From Paracoccaceae bacterium (GTDB lineage: Bacteria; Pseudomonadota; Alphaproteobacteria; Rhodobacterales; Rhodobacteraceae), in assembly GCA_024644285.1 (NCBI GenBank), contig JAHELH010000003.1, forward strand, positions 1 to 28,686: a stretch of DNA of 28,686 bases, in the 5' to 3' direction. Below are positions 8,851 to 15,624 of the stretch, piece by piece. The stretch's first letter is position 1. Every line of letters starts with the position of its first letter. Position numbers and translations under genes: made by a program. The notes beneath the pieces are model-generated. The model saw only the letters and a list, made by a program, of their open reading frames with translations, searched no databases and was not told where the DNA came from.

Positions 8851-9879
8851 TCAGATGTCCAGATCGACGCTGACCGGGAAATGATCCGACGCGGTCAGCA
8901 GCGCCTCGCGCAATTCAGGGGTGCGGTAGCAGGCCGGATCGTCGAACGGGTGCCAGATGCGCCAGCTCGCGGATTTCGCGCGCAAGCCCGGCGACACCAT
9001 GACGTAATCGAGCAGCGCCTGCAGAAAGCGCTTCTCCTGGTGGATGTAGAAACGCGCGGTGACCGGCATCCCGCCGACCCGCTGGCTGAGCGCCATGCGG
9101 GCATGGGGATCGAACAGCCGCGCCGCGGCGCCGTCTTCGCCCATCACGATCTCGACGCCGGAGCGACCGAACAGCTTCTCGTACTCGTCAAGTCCCGGGC
9201 CGTCGTTGAAATCGCCCAGAACGATCAGGTCCTCGCCCGTGGCCAGATGCGCCTCGACCCTCTGGCGCAGCCAGATGCATTGCGCCGCCTGCTTGCGGCG
9301 GTTGGCGATGGCGATGCGCATGATCTCCTGCGGCGTCTCGGCGCCGTGCGGGGCCTTGGATTTCACATGCACTCCGATCAGGCGCAACTTCGCACCGCTT
9401 CGGGTCGAGACCGCGACTTCAAGGGGCGGCTTTGAAAAGCGGATGACTTCCGGCGCCGCATCGACATCGAGGTCGAGGCGGAACACACCGTCGAAGCGCG
9501 GCGCATCGCGCGAGCCCTGCTTGCCGGTGGGATCGCCCTGCGGATCGTGCCGGGCCTCGATGACATCGGGATCGTAGAGCAGCGCGATTTCCTGCTGGGT
9601 CTCGTTTGGAAACCCGATCAGCGCCTTGCGCGCCCGGATCCCGACATCGTGCGCGAAGTTCTCCAGCGCGGCGACGCCCGAGCGGCGGCGATGGCTGTCA
9701 GGCGCCTCGATCACCATCACCGCATCGGCGTCGAGCGCCGTGAACACGATGCCCAGCGCTTCGAGCTGCTGGCCGCGGGTGACATCGTGGCGGCCGGACC
9801 ATCCGTCGTCGGGCAGCGGCCTGTCATTATCGTCGAACAGCGAATTGAACCACTCGACATTGTAGGTGGCGATTCGCAT
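8851..9879 (-). CDS. Endonuclease/exonuclease/phosphatase (EEP) family protein
   Basis: A 342-residue cytoplasmic hydrolase of the EEP fold (PF03372), which includes nucleases and sugar or lipid phosphatases using a divalent metal. It begins MRIATYNVEWFNSLFDDNDR, where Asn in TYNVEWF is the usual first metal-site motif. Further motifs are the acidic MVIEAPDSH, catalytic LIVLGDFNDGPGLDEYE, and the C-terminal SDHFPVSVDLD with the catalytic Asp-His pair. The frame is open further upstream to about 10233, but that part overlaps the TerB-DnaJ gene and is rejected. The start ATG 9879-9877 shares one base with the stop of that gene (TGATG), indicating coupling. Substrate unknown; there is no signal peptide. 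Confidence 0.88.
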   Translation of the reverse strand: MRIATYNVEWFNSLFDDNDRPLPDDGWSGRHDVTRGQQLEALGIVFTALDADAVMVIEAPDSHRRRSGVAALENFAHDVGIRARKALIGFPNETQQEIALLYDPDVIEARHDPQGDPTGKQGSRDAPRFDGVFRLDLDVDAAPEVIRFSKPPLEVAVSTRSGAKLRLIGVHVKSKAPHGAETPQEIMRIAIANRRKQAAQCIWLRQRVEAHLATGEDLIVLGDFNDGPGLDEYEKLFGRSGVEIVMGEDGAAARLFDPHARMALSQRVGGMPVTARFYIHQEKRFLQALLDYVMVSPGLRAKSASWRIWHPFDDPACYRTPELREALLTASDHFPVSVDLDI

Positions 9880-10559
9880 CAGCCGCGTTCCGCGCTGATG
9901 AGATCCCAAGCGTTGTTCAGGGCCGCGAGCCTGGATTCCGCCAGTTTCACCGCCTCGGCCGGCAGGCCGCGCGCCTGCATGCGGTCGGGATGCGCCTCGC
10001 GCACCTGATCGCGCCAGGCCTTGCGGATCGCCTTCAGGTCCATGTCCGGGCTGACGCCCAGAATGGCATAGGGATCGGGCGCGGCATCGGGGACGAAACG
10101 CGCGCGGATCGCCCGGAACTGCGCCTCGTCCATACCGAAATGCCCCGCCACGCGAGCCAGGAAATCGTCCTCGCGCGGATCGTAATCGCCATCGGCGATC
10201 GCGATGTGGAAAAGCCCCTCCATCAGGTCGCACAGCGCGCGGCGATCGTCGCGGAACATGCGTCCGATCTGGCGCGCGTATTCCTCGTAGCCCGCGACGT
10301 CGCGGCGGGCGAGGTTGAACACCCTGGCGGCCGCGCCCTCGTCTTCGGGCGGAATGGTGAAGACCTGGCGGAAGGCCGTGACCTCGTCGCGAGTCACCCG
10401 GCCGTCGGCCTTGGCCATCTTCGCCCCCAGGCCGATCACGGCGATGGTGAACGCGACCGAGCGTTCCGGCGGCGCGCGCAGGCGCTCGAAAACCTCGGCC
10501 AGGCTCTGGCCACTGGCCAGAGCCGAGATCGCCTGCGTGATACGGGTCCAGATCGACAT
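9879..10559 (-). CDS. TerB-DnaJ two-domain protein (DjlA-like, soluble)
   Basis: A 226-residue protein with an N-terminal TerB-like helical domain (about residues 30-145: AVIGLGAKMAKADGRVTRDE and later ADGDYDPREDDFLARVAGHF, each with the acidic ADG turn) and a C-terminal J domain (about 160-224: PYAILGVSPDMDLKAIRKAW, then the HPD motif in REAHPDRM). HPD is the essential DnaK-stimulating motif. The layout resembles DjlA, but the N-terminal membrane helix of enterobacterial DjlA is absent, so it is probably cytosolic. J proteins deliver clients to DnaK; its client is unknown. It is translationally coupled to the EEP hydrolase downstream, so a functional link is possible but not shown. Confidence 0.9.
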   Translation of the reverse strand: MSIWTRITQAISALASGQSLAEVFERLRAPPERSVAFTIAVIGLGAKMAKADGRVTRDEVTAFRQVFTIPPEDEGAAARVFNLARRDVAGYEEYARQIGRMFRDDRRALCDLMEGLFHIAIADGDYDPREDDFLARVAGHFGMDEAQFRAIRARFVPDAAPDPYAILGVSPDMDLKAIRKAWRDQVREAHPDRMQARGLPAEAVKLAESRLAALNNAWDLISAERG

Positions 10560-10624
10560 GGGCGCAGCCTAGACCGAAAGCGGAAGCGAGTTAACCGCAG
10601 GAATCCCCTTAAGCCCGGGCGGTA

Positions 10625-11113
10625 TCACAGGAACTTCTGCAACAGGTACAGGTCGTACCATTGCCCGAACTTCCAGCCGACCTGCCGCAGCGTGGCCGCG
10701 TGCGCGTAGCCCAACCGCTCGTGGAACGCCACGCCTTGCGGATTGCCGGAACTGACGCCGGCAAAGATCGAATGCGCGCCGCCCGCGCGCGCGTGCTCCT
10801 CTATCGCCGCCAGCAGCGCCCGGCCGTGCCCCCGGCCGCGCGCCTCGGGCGGCAGGATCACCGTATGCTCCATGGTGCGAGCATAGCCGATGCCGGCACG
10901 GAACTGCCCGTATGTGGCGAAGCCAACGATGGCGCCGGCCTCCTCGGCCACCAGGAACGCGTGGCCGGCCCGCGCCTTTTCCGAAATCATCGCGGCGATG
11001 TCGCCGGATGTCTTTTCCTGCGCGTTGAAGGTGATCTCGCTGTCGCGGATGACCGGGTTCCAGATGGCGCAGATCGCCTCGGCATCGGCGGCGGCTGCCG
11101 GCCGGATGTTCAT
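10625..11113 (-). CDS. GNAT N-acetyltransferase, phosphinothricin acetyltransferase-like
   Basis: A 162-residue single-domain GNAT enzyme that transfers acetyl from acetyl-CoA to an amine. The N-terminus (MNIRPAAAADAEAICAIWN followed by PVIRDSEITFN) and the tail (FHERLGYAHAATLRQVGWKF) are typical of the Bar/PAT-like subfamily, which acetylates phosphinothricin, methionine sulfoximine or similar amino acids. The acetyl-CoA pyrophosphate-binding motif is ARGRGHGRALL. The start ATG 11113-11111 overlaps the stop of the upstream VOC gene as ATGA, so they are co-translated. The subfamily name is by resemblance; actual substrate unknown. Confidence 0.88.
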   Translation of the reverse strand: MNIRPAAAADAEAICAIWNPVIRDSEITFNAQEKTSGDIAAMISEKARAGHAFLVAEEAGAIVGFATYGQFRAGIGYARTMEHTVILPPEARGRGHGRALLAAIEEHARAGGAHSIFAGVSSGNPQGVAFHERLGYAHAATLRQVGWKFGQWYDLYLLQKFL

Positions 11114-11733
11114 TGCAGCTTGACCAGCCCGGTCAGCGTCGAGATCGCCAGCCCGAACGGCGCCCCGGACCAGTTGACCGCCAGCGCGTCCAGCCCGCAT
11201 TCATAGCGCGCCAGCGCGTCGCGAAGCGCCAGCGGATCCTCGGCGCTGACCTGGAAAGCCGCCAGGCGCAACTGCAGGTCCGGCAGGCGCGCCGCGGGAT
11301 GTGCGGTCCCGCGCCACTGGATCAATGCCGGGAAAGCCCCGCCAAACGGCGTTTGCCCGTCCGCCGGAACCGCCATGGTCCAACTCAGATCGCCGCGCGT
11401 GACATCGATCGGCGTGCCGGTGCCCGGCGGCGCCAGCGCCAGGGCCGCGGCCAGGTCATCGGTGCGCGCCACCCAATTCGTCATCCGGGGCGGCCCGCGG
11501 AAGGTGTCGAGCCCGAACCAGCGCGCATGCGACGGTTCCGGGGCGTCCGGATCCACGGCGATCACCTCGAGATAGATCTCTCCCAGCGACAGCAGCCGGT
11601 TGTGAGTGCCCATGACGGCATGGCTCCCGCCCGGCGCCATCTTCACCCGCAGCTTGTCCTCGACGAAGGTCACGCCCTCGGCCAGGGTTTCCGCCGCGAT
11701 GACGATGTGATCAAGCTCCAACCTGACCGGCAT
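11110..11733 (-). CDS. VOC-superfamily (glyoxalase-like) protein
   Basis: A 207-residue protein starting MPVRLELDHIVIAAETLAEG, a vicinal-oxygen-chelate fold N-terminus with a potential metal His in LDHIVIA. Then come GTHNRLLSLGEIYLEVIAVD (Glu as a second metal ligand) and a longer C-terminal half than simple glyoxalase I, consistent with the Glyoxalase_3 type (PF13468). The frame could extend upstream but would run into the MAPEG gene; ATG 11733 is two bases after that gene's stop. VOC enzymes act on many substrates (glutathione adducts, catechols, aldehydes), so no reaction is assigned. It sits in the middle of a three-gene operon. Confidence 0.82.
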   Translation of the reverse strand: MPVRLELDHIVIAAETLAEGVTFVEDKLRVKMAPGGSHAVMGTHNRLLSLGEIYLEVIAVDPDAPEPSHARWFGLDTFRGPPRMTNWVARTDDLAAALALAPPGTGTPIDVTRGDLSWTMAVPADGQTPFGGAFPALIQWRGTAHPAARLPDLQLRLAAFQVSAEDPLALRDALARYECGLDALAVNWSGAPFGLAISTLTGLVKLQ

Positions 11734-11735
11734 GC

Positions 11736-12233
11736 TCAGATCACCCACCACAGGACGGCCCAGCCCGCCGCCAAGAGCGTCGGATAAAAGGTTCCCGCAA
11801 AGCCGAATGCGCGAAGCGGCGGCGAGATATGGTAGCCGATCCAAAAGCATATCCGGGCGATGGCGAACCCCACGCCGAGGCACAACACCACCCCGGGGCC
11901 GTCGACCGCCAGCAGATGCCCGGCCACGGGCCAGAGCAACAGCGCCAAAACCGACTGCTCGACCGTGTTCTGCAAAATGCGCGCATCGACAGCCGCGGCG
12001 CTGTCCGGCGCAAAGGGCTCTCCGTCGATGGTGCCAACGTCGAAATAGCGATGCTGCGCCAGCCGTCCGATCATCGCGGCAAGGACCAGGCCGGGAAACA
12101 GGAAGGCCAGCGCCAGTGTCCAGGTGAACGAAAAGATCGGGATATTGACGAACGCGGCGCCGATCCAGATCAGCAGGACGCCCCAGACCACTCCGGCGGC
12201 CATACCGATACCGATTTTCGCCCGTTTGCCCAT
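11736..12233 (-). CDS. MAPEG-family membrane protein
   Basis: A 165-residue protein with four predicted membrane helices (about residues 9-31, 36-58, 92-118 and 140-162). The loop after helix 2 and the start of helix 3, RILQNTVEQSVLALLLWPVA, and the later FWIGYHISPPLRAFGFAGTF match the MAPEG family pattern (conserved Asn/Glu in the NTVEQ region and Arg residues near helix 4). MAPEG proteins are membrane glutathione transferases or peroxidases and relatives; in bacteria most are uncharacterised. It is first in an operon with the VOC and GNAT genes (gap of two bases). A glutathione-linked detoxification role is an inference. Confidence 0.8.
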   Translation of the reverse strand: MGKRAKIGIGMAAGVVWGVLLIWIGAAFVNIPIFSFTWTLALAFLFPGLVLAAMIGRLAQHRYFDVGTIDGEPFAPDSAAAVDARILQNTVEQSVLALLLWPVAGHLLAVDGPGVVLCLGVGFAIARICFWIGYHISPPLRAFGFAGTFYPTLLAAGWAVLWWVI

Positions 12234-12307
12234 GGCTCTGCCCTGCCGGTCCTTCGGATCTAAGGTGGGTTTAAACCGACGTTACAGACGCACGGCAAGG
12301 CCCGACG

Positions 12308-12676
12308 TCATTGCGGCGGCTCCCAAAGCTCGATCGGGTTGCCCTCGGGATCGTGGATGCGCGCGAAGCGGCCGATCTCTGGGTCGTCCCACTCGTCGGG
12401 CCTGCGCTCGGCCTCGATCCCGGCCGCCGACAGGCGGCCGAGCAGCGCGTCGAGCCCGGTGACACGCAGGTTCAGCATGACCTGCTTTTCGGACGTCCAA
12501 TAGTCGGTATCGCTGGCGAACGGCGCGAACACGGTGGGGCCGGCTTCCTGCATCCAGACCGGGCTTGACTCGACGCCCAGATGCGTTGCGTACCATTGCT
12601 TCAGCGCGTCCGGGTCCTTCGACCGGAAGAACACTCCGCCAATGCCGGTAACCTGTCCCGATCCCTGGTCTTGCAT
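12308..12676 (-). CDS. Small VOC-family (glyoxalase/bleomycin-resistance-like) protein
   Basis: A 122-residue single VOC domain. Motifs: IGGVFFRSKDPDALKQWYAT (beta1-alpha1 of the fold), an LGVESSPVW turn, and the C-terminal signature RFARIHDPEGNPIELWEP, where the final Glu is the usual metal ligand. The first-strand metal His of glyoxalase I is absent (GGVFF), so a classical glyoxalase reaction is doubtful. The start ATG 12676 is chosen because GGAGCG lies 5 bases upstream; the longer frame to 12919 enters mcm and is not credible. It lies 107 bases downstream of mcm on the same strand and may be the last gene of that transcript. Confidence 0.82.
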   Translation of the reverse strand: MQDQGSGQVTGIGGVFFRSKDPDALKQWYATHLGVESSPVWMQEAGPTVFAPFASDTDYWTSEKQVMLNLRVTGLDALLGRLSAAGIEAERRPDEWDDPEIGRFARIHDPEGNPIELWEPPQ

Positions 12677-12783
12677 GTCGCGCTCCGTGCCTATGTCGGA
12701 CCGAGAATGACATGGTTGCGCCACGTTGCAACGGGCCATTCGATGCAGCGCCACATGGCGCGCAGGTCCCAGACGATCGCGGC

Positions 12784-14910
12784 TCAGGCGCGGCCGTGTT
12801 GCAGCATGCCAAGCAGCTCGGCCGCCGCCTGCGGTATGTTCGTGCCCGGCCCGAAGATGGCCCTGACGCCCGCCTTTTTCAGGTAGTCGTAGTCCTGTTG
12901 CGGGATCACGCCGCCGCAAATCACGATGATGTCGTCGGCGTCCTGTTCCTTCAGCGCTGCGATCAGCTTGGGCGCAAGCGTCTTGTGGCCGGCGGCCTGG
13001 GACGAGATTCCGACGATATGCACGTCGTTGTCGATGGCGTCTTGCGCGGCTTCCTCCGGCGTCTGAAACAGCGGTCCGACATCGACGTCAAAGCCGATAT
13101 CGGCAAAGGCGGTGGCGATCACCTTGGCGCCGCGGTCGTGGCCGTCCTGTCCCATCTTGACGACCAGCATGCGCGGGCGGCGGCCTTCGGCCTCGGCGAA
13201 GCGCTCCACTTCCTTCTGGATCGCGGCGAACCCCTCATCGCCTTCATACGCGGCGCCATAGACCCCCGCCAACGTCTTCACCTCGGCCCGGTGCCGCCCG
13301 AATACCTTTTCCATCGCCATGCTGATTTCTCCCACAGTGGCCCGAGCACGCGCGGCTTCCACCGCCAGTTCCAGAAGGTTGCCGCCACCCTTCGCGCCGA
13401 CCTCCAGCGCCTTGAGCGCGGCGTCGCAGGCGGCCTGGTCGCGTTCTGCCTTAATCTTGTCCAACCGCTTGATCTGGCTCGACCGGACGCCGGCATTGTC
13501 GATCTCGCGCACCTCGATATGGTCTTCCTTTGCCAGCCGGAACTTGTTGACGCCGACGATCACCTCTTCACCGCGGTCGATGGCGGCCTGGCGCCGGGCC
13601 GCCGCCTCTTCAATCCGAAGCTTGGGCATGCCCGTGGCGACGGCCTTGGTCATCCCGCCCATCTCGTCTACTTCGTCGATAATCTTCTGCGCCGCCTCGA
13701 TCAGATCAGCGGTCAGCTTTTCGACGTAATAGCTGCCCGCCAGCGGATCGACGACGCGCGTCACGCCGGTCTCGTTCTGCAGGATCAGCTGCGTATTTCG
13801 CGCGATGCGAGACGAGAAATCCGTAGGCAACGCAATGGCTTCGTCGAAAGAGTTCGTGTGCAGCGACTGGGTGCCGCCAAGCACCGCGCTCATCGCCTCG
13901 TAGGCGGTGCGGACGATGTTGTTGTAAGGGTCCTGTTCCTGCAGCGAGACACCGGAGGTCTGGCAATGGGTGCGCAGCATCAGGCTGCCGGGCTTCTCGG
14001 GATTGAACTCCGACATGATGCGGTGCCACAAATACCGCGCCGCGCGCAGCTTGGCCGCCTCCATGAAGAAATTCATGCCGATGGCGAAAAAGAACGACAG
14101 TCGACCCGCAAATTTATCAACGTTCATGCCACGTTGTACGGCGGTCCTCACATATTCCTTGCCGTCCGCCAGGGTGAAGGCCAGCTCCTGCACCAGGTTC
14201 GCGCCGGCCTCTTGCATGTGGTAGCCCGAAATCGAGATCGAGTTGAAGCGCGGCATGTTATTTGACGTGTATTCAATGATATCGGCGACGATCCTCATGC
14301 TGGGCTCGGGCGGATAGATGTAGGTGTTGCGGACCATGAACTCCTTGAGGATGTCGTTCTGGATCGTCCCGCTCAGCTGTGCCTGCTCGACGCCCTGCTC
14401 CTCGCCCGCGACGATGAAGGACGCCAGCACCGGGATCACAGCGCCGTTCATGGTCATCGACACGCTGACCTCGCCCAAGGGGATGCCGTCGAACAGGATC
14501 TTCATGTCCTCGACGCTGTCGATGGCGACACCTGCCTTGCCAACGTCGCCCTCGACCCGCGGGTGATCGCTGTCATAGCCGCGATGGGTGGCCAGGTCGA
14601 AGGCGACGGATACACCCTGTTGCCCGGCGGCAAGCGCCTTGCGGTAAAACGCGTTCGATTCCTCGGCCGTGGAGAATCCGGCGTATTGCCGGATCGTCCA
14701 TGGGCGGCCTGCATACATCGTGGCGCGCGGTCCGCGGGTGAAGGGCGGCTCGCCCGGCATCGCGTCCATATGTCCCAGGCCATCGATATCTCCGGGTCCG
14801 TAGACCGGCGAGACCGCGATGCCCTCGGGTGTCCGCCATGTCAGGCTGTCCAGGGGCTTTCCGCGAAGCTCTTTTTCGGCAAGGCTTTTCCAGGTTTCTT
14901 TCTTGCTCAT
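12784..14910 (-). CDS. mcm: Methylmalonyl-CoA mutase
   Basis: Adenosylcobalamin-dependent enzyme converting (R)-methylmalonyl-CoA to succinyl-CoA, the last step of propionyl-CoA assimilation. It has 708 residues in one chain. The N-terminal TIM-barrel region shows TMYAGRPWTIRQYAGFSTAE, the mutase-type substrate-binding segment with the active-site Tyr, followed by VAFDLATHRGYDSDHPRV and SVSMTMNGAVIPVLA. The C-terminal B12-binding domain has the base-off motif DGHDRG (DxHxxG) with cobalt-ligand His591, then GISSQAAGHKTL and ICGGVIPQQD. Length and motifs fit methylmalonyl- rather than the shorter ethylmalonyl-CoA mutase. ATG 14910 has GAAAGGA 9 bases upstream. pccA lies upstream on the same strand, with an oppositely oriented DUF4174 gene between. 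A single-chain bacterial enzyme, also called scpA or bhbA. Confidence 0.96.
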   Translation of the reverse strand: MSKKETWKSLAEKELRGKPLDSLTWRTPEGIAVSPVYGPGDIDGLGHMDAMPGEPPFTRGPRATMYAGRPWTIRQYAGFSTAEESNAFYRKALAAGQQGVSVAFDLATHRGYDSDHPRVEGDVGKAGVAIDSVEDMKILFDGIPLGEVSVSMTMNGAVIPVLASFIVAGEEQGVEQAQLSGTIQNDILKEFMVRNTYIYPPEPSMRIVADIIEYTSNNMPRFNSISISGYHMQEAGANLVQELAFTLADGKEYVRTAVQRGMNVDKFAGRLSFFFAIGMNFFMEAAKLRAARYLWHRIMSEFNPEKPGSLMLRTHCQTSGVSLQEQDPYNNIVRTAYEAMSAVLGGTQSLHTNSFDEAIALPTDFSSRIARNTQLILQNETGVTRVVDPLAGSYYVEKLTADLIEAAQKIIDEVDEMGGMTKAVATGMPKLRIEEAAARRQAAIDRGEEVIVGVNKFRLAKEDHIEVREIDNAGVRSSQIKRLDKIKAERDQAACDAALKALEVGAKGGGNLLELAVEAARARATVGEISMAMEKVFGRHRAEVKTLAGVYGAAYEGDEGFAAIQKEVERFAEAEGRRPRMLVVKMGQDGHDRGAKVIATAFADIGFDVDVGPLFQTPEEAAQDAIDNDVHIVGISSQAAGHKTLAPKLIAALKEQDADDIIVICGGVIPQQDYDYLKKAGVRAIFGPGTNIPQAAAELLGMLQHGRA

Positions 14911-15033
14911 CGGGTGGGTCCTTTCGGCGGATCGGCCGCGCGTCGATGTGTCACGACGCTGACGCGCATGTCAGGCCGATAAGTCTTCGATTTTCCGCGA
15001 CGCGCCCCTATATATCGGGAGGCAGGAGGATGC

Positions 15034-15579
15034 ATGCGACCATTACTGGCCTTTGTTCTGACGCTCGCGCTGGCAGGAAGCGCAGCAGCGCAGGAAGCCG
15101 TGGCGGCAGAGACACCGCCGGAACCGGAGGCGGTGCTCGAGGCGGAGACCGCGGAAGCGGAGCTCGAGGCGGAGACCGCGGAAGCGGTGGCCGAGGAACC
15201 GGGGACGCCCGCGCTTGCGGTTCTCGACGCCAAGGACGTGTCGCTCGCCGACTTCCAGTGGATCGCGCGGCCGATCGTCGTCTTCGCCAATACGCCTGCC
15301 GATCCGCGGTTCCAGCAGCAGATGGAAAAGCTGCTCGCCCGGCCCGGTCCGCTGATCGAGCGCGATGTGGTTGTGATCACCGACACCGATCCCGCCGCAC
15401 GCAGCGATATCCGGCTGGCCCTGCGGCCACGCGAATTCATGCTGGTCCTGATCGCTAAGGACGGAACCGTGAATCTGCGCAAGCCGTTCCCTTGGGACGT
15501 CCGCGAACTGAGCCGCGCCATCGACAAGATGCCGCTGCGCCAGCAGGAAATGCGCGACGCGAACCGGCCGGGGGGATAA
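15034..15579 (+). CDS. Exported DUF4174 protein with Glu/Ala-rich linker
   Basis: A 181-residue protein with a signal peptide (MRPLLAFVLTLALAGSAAAQ), then a low-complexity acidic linker (residues about 21-58, mostly Glu, Ala and Thr), then a thioredoxin-like DUF4174 domain (about 65-170: WIARPIVVFANTPADPRFQQ, RDVVVITDTDP, and LVLIAKDGTVNLRKPFPWD). DUF4174 proteins are exported and have no assigned reaction; no CxxC motif is present, so disulfide exchange is unlikely. The linker contains an exact duplicated DNA unit (see repeat). ATG 15034 is preceded by AGGAGG only four bases away; another ATG at 15030 is out of frame. It is divergent from mcm and convergent with pccA. Confidence 0.85.
   Translation: MRPLLAFVLTLALAGSAAAQEAVAAETPPEPEAVLEAETAEAELEAETAEAVAEEPGTPALAVLDAKDVSLADFQWIARPIVVFANTPADPRFQQQMEKLLARPGPLIERDVVVITDTDPAARSDIRLALRPREFMLVLIAKDGTVNLRKPFPWDVRELSRAIDKMPLRQQEMRDANRPGG
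15135..15187 (+). repeat. 27-bp tandem duplication in the DUF4174 linker
   Basis: A 26-base unit beginning GCTCGAGGCGGAGACC occurs twice, identically, at 15135-15160 and 15162-15187, a period of 27 bases, so the reading frame is kept. It encodes a nine-residue LEAETAEAE-like unit in the acidic linker. Perfect identity at DNA level suggests a recent slippage duplication. Confidence 0.9.
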
Positions 15580-15624
15580 CCGGGAAGCGAGGCGCCGCAG
15601 GCAGGAAAAGCCGCACTCATTTCG

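Noticed and set aside
9880..10233. Upstream extension of the EEP hydrolase frame
   Set aside because: It overlaps the TerB-DnaJ gene in another frame, and the EEP fold starts exactly at MRIATYNVEWF.
12268..12277. GGTTTAAACC palindrome upstream of the MAPEG gene
   Set aside because: A ten-base palindrome without a second copy or known regulator; chance cannot be excluded.
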